Below are positions 1-11,735 of a stretch of 64,000 nt of DNA, piece by piece (within the stretch, counting starts at the first letter, position 1; every line of letters begins with the position of its first letter). The position numbers and the translations under genes were made by a program. The notes under the pieces are model-generated. The model made no database searches and had not been told where the DNA came from. It saw nothing but the letters and a program-made list of their open reading frames with translations. The stretch is from Calonectria ilicicola (lineage: Eukaryota > Ascomycota > Sordariomycetes > Hypocreales > Nectriaceae): contig CP085831.1 in NCBI GenBank assembly GCA_020809705.1, forward strand, positions 4,774,001-4,838,000. Direction: 5' to 3'.

Positions 1-37
1 ACACGGTGATCAGCAACTTGGCTACTACTCGCACATC

Positions 38-1637
38 ATGGTCATCTCTAGTTCACAAGGGGCTTCGTTGGTCCAAGATGCGACTCAAGATTCAAGAACC
101 GTAAGATTAATCACGTGGGCTTCTCAACTCAGATATGATACCCTACCGGACCCTGTTGTCCAAAGAACCAAGGAGCTTTTCTTGGATTGGTATGCCTCGG
201 CTGTTGGAGGTCGTCGACATCGTGCAGTCCTTGCTATTGATAACTTTGTAAAGCACATGGGACCTTCAGACGGAAAATGCGAAATTTTGCATGCTCCCTG
301 GAGGAAGACAAGCGCCGCATTCTCAGCTCTTGTGAATGGTGCAGCATCTCATGTTGTGGAGCAAGATGACTTGCACAATAGCAGCATGATGCATCCGGTA
401 GGTGGTCAAAATAAATGCATTTCCCACGTTGCGATTATTCACTGGCAAAATTATAGGCCACAGTAGTATTTCCTGCTGCTTTAGCAGTCGCACAAGATGT
501 TGGTGCGACTGGGAAAGAGTTCATCGCGGCTTGCGTTGCTGGTTACGACGTGGCATGTCGAGTTGGCGAATTCCTTGGTCCCAGCCATTATGCTGTGAGT
601 GCAATCCGATTAGTAAATTGAAAATTTGTGGATGAAAATTAAATTTAGGTAGAAATTCCATACAACAGCTACAGCAGGCGTGATCGGTGCTGCCGTGACT
701 GCTGCTCACCTTCTTAAACTCGGTCCCAACGAAACACTCTCCGCTCTGGGAACAGCCGGAACACAAGCCTCGGGTCTGTGGCAATTCCTCCTTGATGCTA
801 CCCACTCCAAACAAGTACACACTGCCAAAGCATGCTTTGATGGTGTTTTCGCTGCGTATGTCTCTCAATCGGGGCTACTTGGTCCTCGAGAAATCTTGGA
901 AGGAAAAAGTGGAATGGCGGCATCTTTAGTCCCACGCGCTCCAAACCCCGAAGCCCTCGACAATATCTTAGGACGAAAGTACTCGATTTTGGAATCCAGT
1001 TTTAAATGGCACGCCTCTTGTCGTCACACCCATCCATCGGTCGACGCTTTGCTTTCCATCATAAAACGACACAGCTTAAGCATGAGTGATATTGAAGCTG
1101 TCGTCTGCCATTCGTACGCATCAGCGATCAACATCCTAAGTTTAAGCGAAAAGGCAGAGACTGTCCATCAGAGCAAATTCTCCATGGGTTTTGTGCTGGC
1201 CGTAGCGGCTAAGTTTGGGCGAGCCAGCGTGCTCGATTTTACAGAAGACGCTCTGACGGATCCAGAACTTCGCGACTTCCAGGGACGCGTTACAATGAAG
1301 CTCGATGCAGAAATCGAAGCTGCGTTCCCAGACAAGTGGCAGGGCAACGTCGAAGTTTTTACGAAGTCGGGGCAAGTATTCAGTGAATTTACAGATGTCG
1401 TGAAGGGAGATCCCGGAAAGCCATTAACACGGTGAGTGACTATGCCCATCCTATGTCTTTCGCACAAAGGTTAGATCACTAACTGTATCCGTCGACAACA
1501 GAGATGAACTTGAGCAAAAGACCCTTGTCATTGCCCAATATGCTGAAGTTAGTGATATACCCAAAGTTAAGGAAACCATGTCAAAGATCTGGGATCTTGA
1601 GAAAACAGAAGAAATGTCGAGTTTTGCCTGCTTCTAG
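38..1637 (+). CDS. MmgE/PrpD family protein (cis-aconitate decarboxylase-like)
   Basis: Four exons (38-397, 457-594, 653-1431, 1502-1637) join to 470 aa; the introns are 59, 58 and 70 bp. The MmgE/PrpD fold is seen in the 'EQDDLHNSSMMHP' block near residue 110, the 'GPSHYAKFHTTATAG' block across intron 2, and 'SKQVHTAKA'. The first acceptor (456) was chosen over the later CAG at 463 because only it restores the conserved 'HPATVVFP'. The length is typical. Members dehydrate or isomerise 2-methylcitrate-like acids or decarboxylate cis-aconitate; which substrate applies here cannot be read. The gene converges on the CocE-like hydrolase 219 bp away and sits at the left edge, so its promoter lies outside the window. 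It could be a cluster enzyme acting on a small acid product. Confidence 0.86.
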
Positions 1638-1856
1638 AAGGTCGGGTCGCGGAAAACTATATAACAAGATGCCAGCTCTTCAAAATATGAAGATGTTCAC
1701 GGTAACAAGCCAAATCGGGCACTCTAGAAATTAAAATGGTTTTTCCAACCTCGAGTTCGCCCAAGATGTCTTATGGAAACATGACACATATCGGCAAGTG
1801 GAAGTAGGAAGTGACAATGAGTACTTGCTCATTCAACTCTTTTCTAGCTAAGCTAC

Positions 1857-3551
1857 CTAGCCAATAACCGGAAGAACAATATAAGACTCGAAGAACGGCC
1901 CGGTGTGAATATAGTGTTTGCCCTGGTTAACCGTCCTCTCGTGGAATTGCACAACATCTGGCGTAGAGTGACGGAAGCTGTCGTTACCTTGAACCTTGAT
2001 CCTGAGTGTCTCTCCTGGCAAGAAACGAGTCGAGGTCGGGAGGATCTCAATATCAACAGGAACAACTTCTCCAGGCTGAAGAAGCAGTCTCCTGTTGTGG
2101 GGGTGCCATGGTCGATCGATAGTGCTGCGGTCAATAACGAGCTCTCGATGGCTGACACGCAACCAACCAAGGCCCAGAGGTCCTTCATCAACCATAGAAA
2201 ATGCGATAAATGGCGCGGCCTTTCCATCCTTTCCAATCTTATCCAATTGTACAAATAAGTCCATATCATCCGCCTTATCTGTGGAGACCCAAAGTCTCAG
2301 CCGCATGCCTCCGGTCAATTCCGTCTCTTTCTTAAACTTGTGGGTAAAGTGCAAACAGTTGTCTTGGACCGTGGACTCATACGATGCCACTGCAGTTCTC
2401 GAAGGCTCACTGGTGCTAAAATCCTTTGTCGCAGCATCCAGATAGTATTTAATGTAGTTGGTTCGAGCTAGTGGCCATTCGTTTTCGTTTCGGAATGTAC
2501 CTTTGCCGCCGCCATTCCTAACTTCCAGCCTGACTCGGGGGAAATTGTCGATTTCACTCTTCTCCCCCTTCAAGAACTTCTTAAAGAATGCTTCCTGGCG
2601 AGCAACGCTCTCAGGTTCGAAAAAGTAACGCCACTTCTTTTGGCCATGAATCTCAAGCCACTTCTCCTTAGAGCTCACACCCGTCCAACCATTGAGACAT
2701 CCTCGGGTGTGCATGCCGTGGTCACCCCAATCAATAACTGTGTAGACGGGAGCCGTAATCTTAGACAGGGTTTCGAACTTGTCCTTGGATGCATGGTACT
2801 CATCATACAGAGGATGTTCTTCGTGGTTCTTGATCCAATCCTCGACCAGGTTCGGCCCACAGCGACATGACCACATCGTAAAATGCATAAACTTGGTTTC
2901 GGGGATTCCACCATGATGGCTATAGTCTCGGTAGGCATCAGTGTAACCCTCCCAGGGCATGAAACAAGCCAGGTGCGGTGGGTTGGTAGCTGCAATGCCC
3001 CATTGGACAATAGCCAGGTAAGAAACTCCGACCATGCCTACTTTGCCGTTCGACCATGGCTGCGTTCCGCACCACTCAATAGCATCGTGTCCATCCTCGC
3101 TCTCTTGCTTGCTAAAGATTTCCAAGTTTCCCTCTGAGCCCCAGGAACCACGGCTGTCACCGTTGACCACGATGTAGCCTTTCTTGGTCCATACAATGGG
3201 GTCGACACTTTCCCAGACGGCATACTGAGAAACCCAGCCATCGGGAACACCAGATCCGGGGAAAATTGCGAACGTCTTTGGACCATGTTTTCCGTAAGGG
3301 CTGAAAGTGAAGATGACAGGAAGCTTCTCTTTGACATTTTGAGGGCGGAAAATGTCCACGTAGATGTTCACTCCATCTCGCATAGGAACTGGGACATCCC
3401 AGGTAATCTCCATACCTTCGGCATACTCGGTCAAGTTTGCCCGAAGGCCAGGATGCTTCCCTTCCTTGGGATCGAGTCCCTTCCTCCAGTAAAACGGCTT
3501 GATTTTTTTGCTGTTGATGAGTTGGACATCTTCGATGGCTAGAGAACTCAT
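1857..3551 (-). CDS. CocE/NonD family alpha/beta hydrolase (peptidase S15-like)
   Basis: A single exon encodes 564 aa. The N-terminal half is an alpha/beta hydrolase of the Xaa-Pro dipeptidyl-peptidase/CocE type: 'VPVPMRDGVNIYVDIFRP' near residue 53, 'GYIVVNGDSRGSWGSEG' near 125, and the nucleophile motif G-V-S-Y with Ser177. A 'WGDHGMHTRG' block and a later 'LEIHG' histidine fit the rest of the triad. The C-terminal third is the beta-rich X-Pro/CocE C-terminal domain ('LPGETLRIKVQGND'). The family hydrolyses esters and amides in the cytosol. It shares a 608-bp divergent promoter with the AflY-like oxygenase gene, so hydrolysis of an ester or lactone made by that enzyme is an attractive inference. 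No signal peptide is seen. Confidence 0.88.
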   Translation of the reverse strand: MSSLAIEDVQLINSKKIKPFYWRKGLDPKEGKHPGLRANLTEYAEGMEITWDVPVPMRDGVNIYVDIFRPQNVKEKLPVIFTFSPYGKHGPKTFAIFPGSGVPDGWVSQYAVWESVDPIVWTKKGYIVVNGDSRGSWGSEGNLEIFSKQESEDGHDAIEWCGTQPWSNGKVGMVGVSYLAIVQWGIAATNPPHLACFMPWEGYTDAYRDYSHHGGIPETKFMHFTMWSCRCGPNLVEDWIKNHEEHPLYDEYHASKDKFETLSKITAPVYTVIDWGDHGMHTRGCLNGWTGVSSKEKWLEIHGQKKWRYFFEPESVARQEAFFKKFLKGEKSEIDNFPRVRLEVRNGGGKGTFRNENEWPLARTNYIKYYLDAATKDFSTSEPSRTAVASYESTVQDNCLHFTHKFKKETELTGGMRLRLWVSTDKADDMDLFVQLDKIGKDGKAAPFIAFSMVDEGPLGLGWLRVSHRELVIDRSTIDRPWHPHNRRLLLQPGEVVPVDIEILPTSTRFLPGETLRIKVQGNDSFRHSTPDVVQFHERTVNQGKHYIHTGPFFESYIVLPVIG

Positions 3552-4159
3552 CTTTTTTGGCGAATGATGGAAAGATGTAATAGATGAATTTAGAATAGTG
3601 CAGAATTCTAGGATTTATATGATCAAATTGCTTGCTTTCTTTGTTGTTTGACAGATGCTGTGAGGAAGGGTATGTTAAGAGAGGATGGCATTAGTTATTT
3701 ATAATTGTAGACTCATATTTTATCCCCAAGTCATCCGAAAATCACTATTACAAAGGAAAAAGAGTTTTAGTTTGATTATTCAATCGGAGCTAGAAACTCC
3801 ACTGATGATCCCAGCTCATGCCGAAGCCAAGTTCAGATCCGCCGCTAACTCCAGCGGCCGAGTCGCCCGTGCAGCATCACGGGACCGAAAATGAATTGGG
3901 TTCCGCAACATCCCCGCTTATCTCCCCGTATCTCCCCGGACTATCCAGTCCACACCGCAATGATCATTCTTCGTGTGTTGAACTAATCAATCCTTTCCCA
4001 TGTCACAATTCTTCCACAGTCGGGGAGCCCGGAAAATTCGCGTCTTTGCGCGACAGCAAATACAGCTATATTTGAGTGAAGCTTTAAAATAGTCATCATG
4101 ATTGAACCACCAAATCACTCCAATTCGATTACCATCATCACTACAGCTTTCCGTATACC
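3552..4159. promoter_or_regulatory. Divergent promoter with repeated TCCCCG elements
   Basis: This 608-bp gap separates the start codons of the CocE-like hydrolase (minus) and the AflY-like oxygenase (plus). TCCCCG stands at 3911, 3923 and 3933, the last two inside two back-to-back copies of a 10-bp unit, TATCTCCCCG (3919-3938). CGGGGA at 4021 is the same element on the other strand. I infer a regulator binding region shared by both genes. Confidence 0.5.
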
Positions 4160-5541
4160 ATGGCCACTTCTTCGGTGATTCATCTGACGCCCAACGACGT
4201 TGGTGTTTTCCACGTCGAGAATATCCCGGACGAGAGTATTCGCACAGCCAACCAACTTCTACAAGCAAACCATGAACAATATCACATTTTTTTCAATGAC
4301 AAAGGTTTCCACAACCACATCACCCATTACATGTTGACCCAAGCATCTCTTGCAGCTACGCCTTCGCAGATGCGCCGAGGCTTTATCCAAGAGGCGGCTC
4401 TGCAGAGACCAGCCGCTCCTGTTGATGAAAAGACGGTTCAGCAACTGCAGGATGAAACATTCTTCATGAGCCATCTCGCTCAGCCACAACATTACAATAA
4501 CTACCTAACATTTTTTGAGCGCCAAATTGCCCAGCATGGACTAGGTCCGGTTGTCTATGAGTATTTGTTCTCTCGCAAACCGATCGCAGAAGCCTTGTTT
4601 TCACGGATGTATGCAAGTGAGTAGCTATCCAAACCAGCCTTCAGTTGGACCATCACGCTAATTACTGGTGTAACATAGGTTTCTTGCACCCAATTATCCA
4701 TTTCGGATTTGGTGTAGAATTTAACCAACCTGCAATTATCGCAGAATCTATGGCACAGTGTTCAATTCATCAGCCCGAGGTTTCTCATTTCTTCAAGTCG
4801 GTTGAGGCTGCTGAAAGTGCCCTCGCATCCGAGCAAGGTTCATCAATGATTGATCTTATTAACGAGGTTGCACAAAATGACAAAATCCGAAACGACAAGT
4901 GCTGGCGTGACGGCAGCTGGATCGAAGATGACCCTCTTACCGAAGCTCCCGAAGAGCTATGGCGCATCGCAGCAAAATGGCGGGTAACTCCCGAGACACT
5001 CAAAGAAAAGACAGCAGAGATGATCAATGTCAACGCCTACTTTACCGCCGCCGCTCAGATGCCAGGAAAGGAATACAAGTTGGACTTTTTTCTCATTCAC
5101 AATGTCAACTGCTCCATCTTCTTCTGGGCCTTCCTTGAGAAGGATTGGATGCGAGTTGAGGACAAGGTTCGCTTGTTAGAGTGGAAAGGTAGATTTGACA
5201 TTGTCGCGTACGCATCCCGCGGCTGTGCACCGCTGAGAAGCAATGACGTGATAAATTATCGACCAAGAAATCCAACAACGGAATGGGGCGAGCTGTTCAA
5301 GCGCGCGAATACCTTTTTGGACGAATCACACTTATCAAAGCTGGTAAGGGCATTCGCCAATGGTGCGAAAGTATCCAAGCCGTATGGGTCGAATCCAGCC
5401 TTTCCAATGACCCAAAGCATGTTCTTGCAAGCTGCACACATTGCGCTAGACTCTACTGAGGATCCCTACTACAAGGAACGATGGGTAAGAGGTGCAGGGT
5501 TTGAGCAGCAGTGGGGCAAGTTCAAGGAGAGAGATTACTAG
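4160..5541 (+). CDS. AflY / questin oxidase-like protein (Baeyer-Villiger-type oxidase family)
   Basis: Two exons (4160-4616, 4679-5541; intron 62 bp) give 439 aa. The splice creates the family hallmark 'FLHPIIHFGFGVEFNQP', and 'LDFFLIHNVNCSIFF' and 'TEWGELFKRAN' follow further on. These are characteristic of the family that includes AflY of the aflatoxin pathway and questin oxidases of anthraquinone pathways, which take part in oxidative ring opening of polycyclic aromatics. No cofactor motif is obvious, as is usual for this family. It is divergent from the CocE-like hydrolase. There is no polyketide synthase in the window, so the substrate may come from elsewhere or be taken up. Family assignment is firm; the reaction is inferred. 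Confidence 0.86.
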
Positions 5542-6739
5542 ACAGAATTACCTCAGATTTTGATATTCACAATTTATATGACGTTACGTAGAAACTTCCA
5601 TATCTTGTCTGTTGCCTTGAGATATTTCAGTCAATGAATTTCTCAGTCATGGAGTGACTATGTGTGAACGGAGATGAACAGAAAGTCAGATTAAAAGAAC
5701 GCCAGAAAGATTTGGCAATATCGTCGACTACAGCGTGAGCACCACGCGATCTGATTTGGGTTATTCAGGTGGTCCTGGCGTCGAAACAACCGTCAGCTAA
5801 AATTGGTAAATTGCACGACGCGCCGCGTGAACAGGGAGAGTCGTGTGTGTGAAACGGTGTTCGGATAAATAGTTCTTCCGCTCATATTTGCTCACAGCTA
5901 CCCTGCACCAAGACAACACGAAAATGGACAAGATAGGGCTGGATTCTATTCAGTAGTAGACATCTTGCGACCAACTATCATTCTCAAATTTTAATACGTA
6001 GAACGTGAAATAATTCCTGTAACTCATAAAAGACTGTCGGAACACGAAGACTGTGATGAGAGACATGCCTTCCGTTTCAATGTCGCAAGTGTGAGATAAC
6101 CCACTAGACCTTTATCCATTCTTAATTGGCTTACTCGATGTCGCTCGGGAAGGAAGATTAATATTCCGAAAGATGCCTTGACGCTTGATTGTGGCTAGTT
6201 GTAGCGTAGGCTGCTATGGCTAGTGGGGTAAGCAACTTCTTCTCAAGAAATGGGTCGCTTGTGCTCGTGGGTATCCGTGTCATCAACTTCAAATCATGAT
6301 TGTCATCATCGCAACGTTTGCGATTGTAGATTTTGGAAACTTTGCTTTTTGTATTCTAAAATTTAATTCACAGTTGGCCTTGAAAAATTGAACTACAAGG
6401 GCTGGAATTGTATTCCCACGAGACTGAATGATTTGCTTAGAACAATTCTCCTGAATCAAGGCACACCAAGTCTTTTTTTCTTTCTTTTTTTGAAGTAATA
6501 AGTGGTGCACTAAAGAAAGAAGTGGGATAAATGACAGGGAGTAAAATATTCAGAGAGCTTGATTATCAAACATAGTTTAGGGAGAGTATTGAAGCCCGTC
6601 TCCTATATGATTAAACTGATCGCAAATACTGTGTGTTGGTTCCATCGAACTGCATCGAATAGCTATAATATGCTATGATTTCATATAGCTGCCTTGTTTA
6701 AGACCTGAGGATCCTTTCCACAACTGTTAGTTTTTTGCT
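5542..6739. other. Gene-poor convergent gap
   Basis: This 1.2-kb gap lies between the 3' ends of the AflY-like and SnoaL-like genes. I see no credible gene. One point of note: ATAAATA at 5865-5871 is followed by a good start context at 5924 (ACGAAAATGG), but the reading frame closes after ten codons, so this may be the remains of a gene start. Confidence 0.4.
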
Positions 6740-7223
6740 CTAGTAGATGGAATTTTTGTTCAATAATACCATATACAGCGTGAGTTGTTGGATTAAGGGT
6801 TTGCCATTTATTTCCCTGAGTTTAAGATGTGCGGCACATTTATCTGTGATGGTAGTGCCATCTATGGTGGGGAAATTGAATTTAGTGAGAACGACAATTT
6901 CTTGCTCGTTATGAATGTAAGCCCTAAGAGGTTGATGCTTCAATCCAGGGATTTGTTTCCAGAACTCTAGCAGACGTTTCTCATTGTCTAGGGGAGGTTA
7001 ACAGCGTGCCACCAACCATCCATAGTCTTCATAGATAAAACATGCCTTGGCGACCCTTACATACCCCAGCAGATGATATGAATTCACCGTCTGGTGTCAT
7101 ACACTCACTCCAAGCCTTGGCATCCTCAGGTGTTGGCCCATCAAGATGGGTGTACGCTCTAATCAAGAGCTCTCTCTGTTCGGTGGACATGCCACTGGGC
7201 CAACACCCGGTTTCGTTTTGCAT
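6740..7223 (-). CDS. SnoaL/NTF2-like domain protein
   Basis: Two exons (7223-7061, 6987-6740; intron 73 bp) give 136 aa. The N-terminal helix 'STEQRELLIRAYTHLDG', then 'WSECMTPDGEFISSAG', then 'FWKQIPGLKHQP' and a run of beta strands match the small cone-shaped SnoaL/NTF2-like fold. The donor at 7060 (GTAAGG) was chosen because it keeps the frame and joins 'AGVY' to 'NEKRLLEFW'; a donor after 'GG' at 7064 would break the phase. Such proteins act as cyclases, isomerases, dehydratases or small hydroxylases in secondary metabolism and aromatic breakdown. The gene lies between the AflY-like oxygenase and the regulator, so it probably belongs to the same cluster. The exact reaction cannot be told. 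Confidence 0.72.
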
Positions 7224-7793
7224 AATGATTGAAATTGGTGAAAGGGTCTTGAGATGAGACCGTAATGATAGCCGAAATTTGACAGATCACATTCAGGGCT
7301 ATTCAAGCTCATATAGATTGGATGTTTGACTACTGCGGATGCTGCGTACCGTAGAGTTAGGAGTCTGGCGGGGAAATAGGGGGGAACGTATCCGAGACCT
7401 CCGAATAACGCGGACCAGATCTACGGATTATGGACTGATGGAATTACACTAAGATTGTCTTCCGTCATTCCATTCTCGCAAAGAATCTACTTATTGGACA
7501 GCAAAGAATGGAAACATTATCTAACAATGCTGTAACTTTTCTAACATTACTTGTCAGAACTTATCGTACCATTTCGGTAACTTTATTTGTCTCCCTCAAG
7601 ATACATTGGTCAAGGTCTTCTAAGATTTGGACTTGTGCGAAAATTGGTAAACATGGGCAATTGTTTAGATCCTGTTCATAGCGGAGATGCTGGTATTCTC
7701 TGGAGCTGGAGTATTTACGAATATAGATACAAGTGAGTCGGCATACCAGTCCCAGCTTTCGACTCCTGACAAATAACCATCAAGATTTTCATT
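7224..7793. promoter_or_regulatory. Promoter of the SnoaL-like gene
   Basis: This 570-bp region lies upstream of the SnoaL-like gene and downstream of the regulator. It holds CGGGGA at 7369-7374 (TCCCCG on the minus strand), the element also found in the other cluster promoters. No other gene is seen. Confidence 0.35.
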
Positions 7794-10323
7794 TCAAATT
7801 GGAAATGAGTGTTGAAGATATGAATTCAACTCTTCGGGAAGTGTTGAGAATTCCAATTGGATATCATCGTTGATATCTCTCATCAGATTATCGGTTGTGA
7901 AGTCAAACGTTGGGTTGGATGACATGAAATCAGTATTCTTTTCCCTGGGTAATCCCTCTTCCATTCTCACTTGTCCGTTTGGTAGAAATGCTGCCGATGC
8001 TTGAAGAAGATGGCGTACAACTTTTTGACAGCGCCTGACCTGACGGAGTTCGCCGCCTATTGATCCGAAAATACTTGATGCTGTTTGCAAAACATCTACA
8101 AGCTCACGAGAGGAGTATCTGATGTCTTTGACATTGTGTTTGTGGGTTGTCAGAATGGTGCCATAAACAACCAGAGCAGAGCTAAAGGCTGTATTCAAAC
8201 CTAAATCAGTTTCCCGTAAAGCATGCGATTACCAGTAATTAAGAGTCACGCTTACTGAAGTAGGTTGAATACCACCATACGGGTAATACGTCTTGGTGCT
8301 GAGTTGTTTTTGAGACTAGGGAAATCGTTTCCACAGCGGCCTTGACGCATGTATCGATACTGCCTATGCTCATCTTCAAAAACGCAGCTTGGCATGTGGC
8401 ATTAGTGTCGGTTTTTGGTGTTTCTAACAGTTTTGATAATATAATCCTGTGTAGAAGCATCCTCACATTGAAAAAACGAAGCGACAATATAATTCGGCAG
8501 CGGTATGGTTGTGGATTCACTATGGGGTGAGGTCCATGTAACTCAGATTCTTCCATCGGTCTCATGTTCGGTGGAAGTTGTAGTTTAAACTCTAGCAAAT
8601 CTCTTTCGGCCTCCAATACTCGAATCAGAAGGCGATGATAGTTTTCTGGCTGGTCGCGCCTGATGATGTTATTCTGATAAACATTTTCAATGATAGAACC
8701 CAGAAGGAGATAGAGCTTTCTGTGTGATATGGTGAGTGAATGACACGCAAAAGGAACACCATCCTGGAGAAGCATTGAAAGAACTCACGATGTGTAAAAG
8801 AACAAACTTGATGTAGATGAGTCTAATTCCTCTACTGCCGAGCCTGTATCGTGTTCATCAAGCATCTCGAGCTCAGTCTCGGTTGGTAAATCGGCTTTCA
8901 TGTAACAATTTGGGATAAGTGGTGGGCGCCCGTAAGTCATACTGCACATCCTGAATTTTGTTCGTTAATTATTATGATGTTGGCGAAAGCAGGATACGCA
9001 CTTGTCCATTGTAAAACACATCCACCAAGTTCTTTTATGGACCTCTGCTTTAAGGGGACTTAATCCAGAATAAGTAGAGGGTTGGTATAGCCCTATTTGA
9101 AATGAAAATTGGACCAGAGCACTAAACACGCTCCATGTGTGAGAAGAACGTTGAGTGCCTTGGATAAATTGTGTGGCCATAAGTAAGGCTTGGACTATGA
9201 AAGTAGTTAGTAATGACTTTTCATACGTTCTGGACTACTTACTTGACTCTAGATTGTCTGCTGTGGTTTTTATATGTGATATTAGACCCAAGGCTCGTTG
9301 CAAGAAGACATCTCCATGTTCTGTTTTAGTAGATATTGGCTTCGGCGAAGGGCAGTAAGTGACCGCAAAAGCCATTACAAGATTTAAAACACAAAGCTCA
9401 GCCCGTTCAACTCGCTGGGGTCCGAATTGCCGTATCTCAGTCGCGATCTTGACGATCCATGGTTTGTACAAGTACGGAAAAGACTTCCCCGTGTTTTTAA
9501 AGTAGACGTCAATTAAATGTGAAACTTCATGATCAGGTGGCATAGCATATAGATTTGCATCCGGACCGACAGTTGCTGGCTGCGATGAGGCGAAACGTGT
9601 AGAAAGAGGCACGGAGGGGATAGGAGGAGATGCAGGCCGCGAGAAACCGTTTTGCTTGGCTCTGTCGAACTCTGATACAATTAATGACTCGGTTTCTTTC
9701 TGCCTGTAGACCCAGTTCTGTGCTGTGATGATTGTTCGTAGAAAGGCTGAGTTGGATGTTGGACCTGTTCATTGTCAGAGTCTTCGTTTTTACAAACTCC
9801 ATACATGGGCCACCATACCGAAGAATCCTGATGTCCTATCATCAGAAAAGGTTATAGAGGCCATTCCATCAACACTATCGTATGACATGACAGACGGAGC
9901 TGCTGGATCTATGCTTGGAATAGTCTCTGGAGGAGATAAATCCGGAAGCAAGTTGCTGTCACTATGGCCGTCGTGGGATCGAGACACGGATTCGATCTCA
10001 GCATTATGGCGACTTTTCTGAGAAGGTGATATGGTACTCCGATTCCTATTGCCTTGCGCCAGAGTTTGCAAAATCGTTTCCATATCCGATAATCGCGTCT
10101 CGAGCCGAGCAAATGACTGGCGATCCGGTCCGTGCATGTTCTTTTTCGTAGCATCCCGATAGAAACATTGCAGCTCTAGTTCCATACAAAGATCACATGA
10201 TGGTCTAGAACCGTCGCATCGAGACTTGCGTTGCCTGCAAGGCTCACAGGCATGAGCTGTTCGTTTCCTCTTCCGGGTGGGTTTGGGTGTGGCAACAGCG
10301 ACAATACAATCACTGTCGTCCAT
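7794..10323 (-). CDS. Zn2Cys6 transcription factor, likely cluster regulator
   Basis: Six exons (10323-9819, 9764-9243, 9194-9002, 8950-8789, 8719-8256, 8200-7794) join to 750 aa; the introns are 54, 48, 51, 69 and 55 bp. The Gal4-type zinc cluster spans Cys26-Cys53 (C-x2-C-x6-C-x6-C-x2-C-x6-C) after a basic stretch, followed by a linker helix 'LETRLSDMETILQTLAQ'. The middle holds the fungal-specific factor domain: 'TSGFFGPTSNSAFL' (formed by splicing at intron 1), 'EVHKRTWWMCFTMDKMCSMTYGRPP' (formed at intron 3) and 'WWYSTYFSLNTAF'. It is a nuclear DNA-binding regulator. It stands in the middle of seven metabolic genes and shares a promoter region with the NmrA-like gene, so control of this cluster is the simplest reading. 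Confidence 0.9.
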
Positions 10324-11735
10324 TGTAGATATTCAAAATGTAGTAGAATTCAACTCTTTGTTATTCTCAATAGCGTAACAAAGATTCAATCCATCCAAAA
10401 ATCACTCGGAAAATGATGAGCGAAAAGACTTGAGAGTGCCATTAAAGCACTTGCGAGATTACAAATATACTTCCCCACAATATACTTGCACTGTCGCACT
10501 TCAATCAGGCCAAGCAATGATGTGCCATGCTAAAACGGCTAAGAGATGCCGGATCGTGCTTCTCGCGCTCGCGTTTTACTTCCCCGCCCCCGCATCTCTT
10601 GGTTTTTGTCCAAGGTTTGCGCTAAGTAGTCGGCCAGTCGACCCTGTTATGGGATAGACTTCACTTCCAGTATGGGGAAATGGACTGTGCGGCTGCGGGG
10701 GTTAGTGGCAGACACTATTCTCCGGCCTAGCCGAGATCAGTTCAAATGCTGTGAGACGGGTGAATATTAATGGTCGAGTACTTCATCTACAGTGGGTTGA
10801 TCACCTTTGAGTACCGAGAATGGTTTTTTGCTAGGATCGCCTTGGTATGCCAAGCATGAGGTGCTAGTCTAAGCCTTAATTAGTTAGGATTAAATAAGAG
10901 GCTTGATGGTGAAAAAGAGTCCATCTCCAGGACCTCGTTGGACGCACCTGCTCATGCTGTGGCAAAGGAGATGTTTGTTATCTCCGCCGCGGAAGTTACC
11001 CTATACAATCAATATGAGTCTTAGATCTCGAATCTATGTTCCGCCCCCATCACTTTGATGATTGGAATAATATACTGCAGTTGATTAGTAAAAAGTGGTC
11101 ACTTGACTCAGCTTAGGTCATTCTTGCACTCATTGATGCTGTGCTGAATATACTCAAATGTGTACATTTTACCACCAAGTTACCAGAACTTTTGCAAGCA
11201 GCACGTGCTACTAGGGTTAGATAACCTGAAATAAATTCCTTCATGATGACTAGTATTGTCACGGCAAATATAATTATTTTACAAAACGCCAATTAACTTG
11301 CCGACGGTACAACCTCTTTGGGGCAGTAGCTTATGGGAAGAAGCATCTGACCTCCGCGATTCCGAGAAGTACCGTGGCTGTTATGAAGTGGATTTCATGT
11401 ATTAGAATGGATGGATTAGCTTGAGATGTGACGAAGCTGAAGCGATTAGTAATGTGTGGTCATGCCCATGAACTTCCGAACTACCCGCGTTAGCTTACTG
11501 CGTGCTTGGGTATTCCGGGGACATCGGAATTTTGGGAGGATAGTTCAGATTGACGATAGCCATCCAAATAACAATGATCAATTTGATAAATTTCGAATGT
11601 GTAATTTGTATAAAGTCATCAATAGAATTTCTCACTGCCCAGCATCGGCATAGCCTCTTCGTACTTCCATCCGGATCACTCAGCACTGTTACCAATTGCA
11701 ACATTCAAGATCTCACCGCCACTCTACCTTAAATT
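10324..11735. promoter_or_regulatory. Long divergent promoter region
   Basis: This 1.4-kb region separates the divergent regulator and NmrA-like genes. TCCCCG occurs at 10581 in a CG-rich patch (10578-10592). No reading frame here looks like a conserved protein. Confidence 0.35.

Noticed and set aside
402..635. Short overlapping open frames inside the first gene
   Set aside because: They cross the introns of the MmgE/PrpD gene, whose exons join in phase with the expected motifs.
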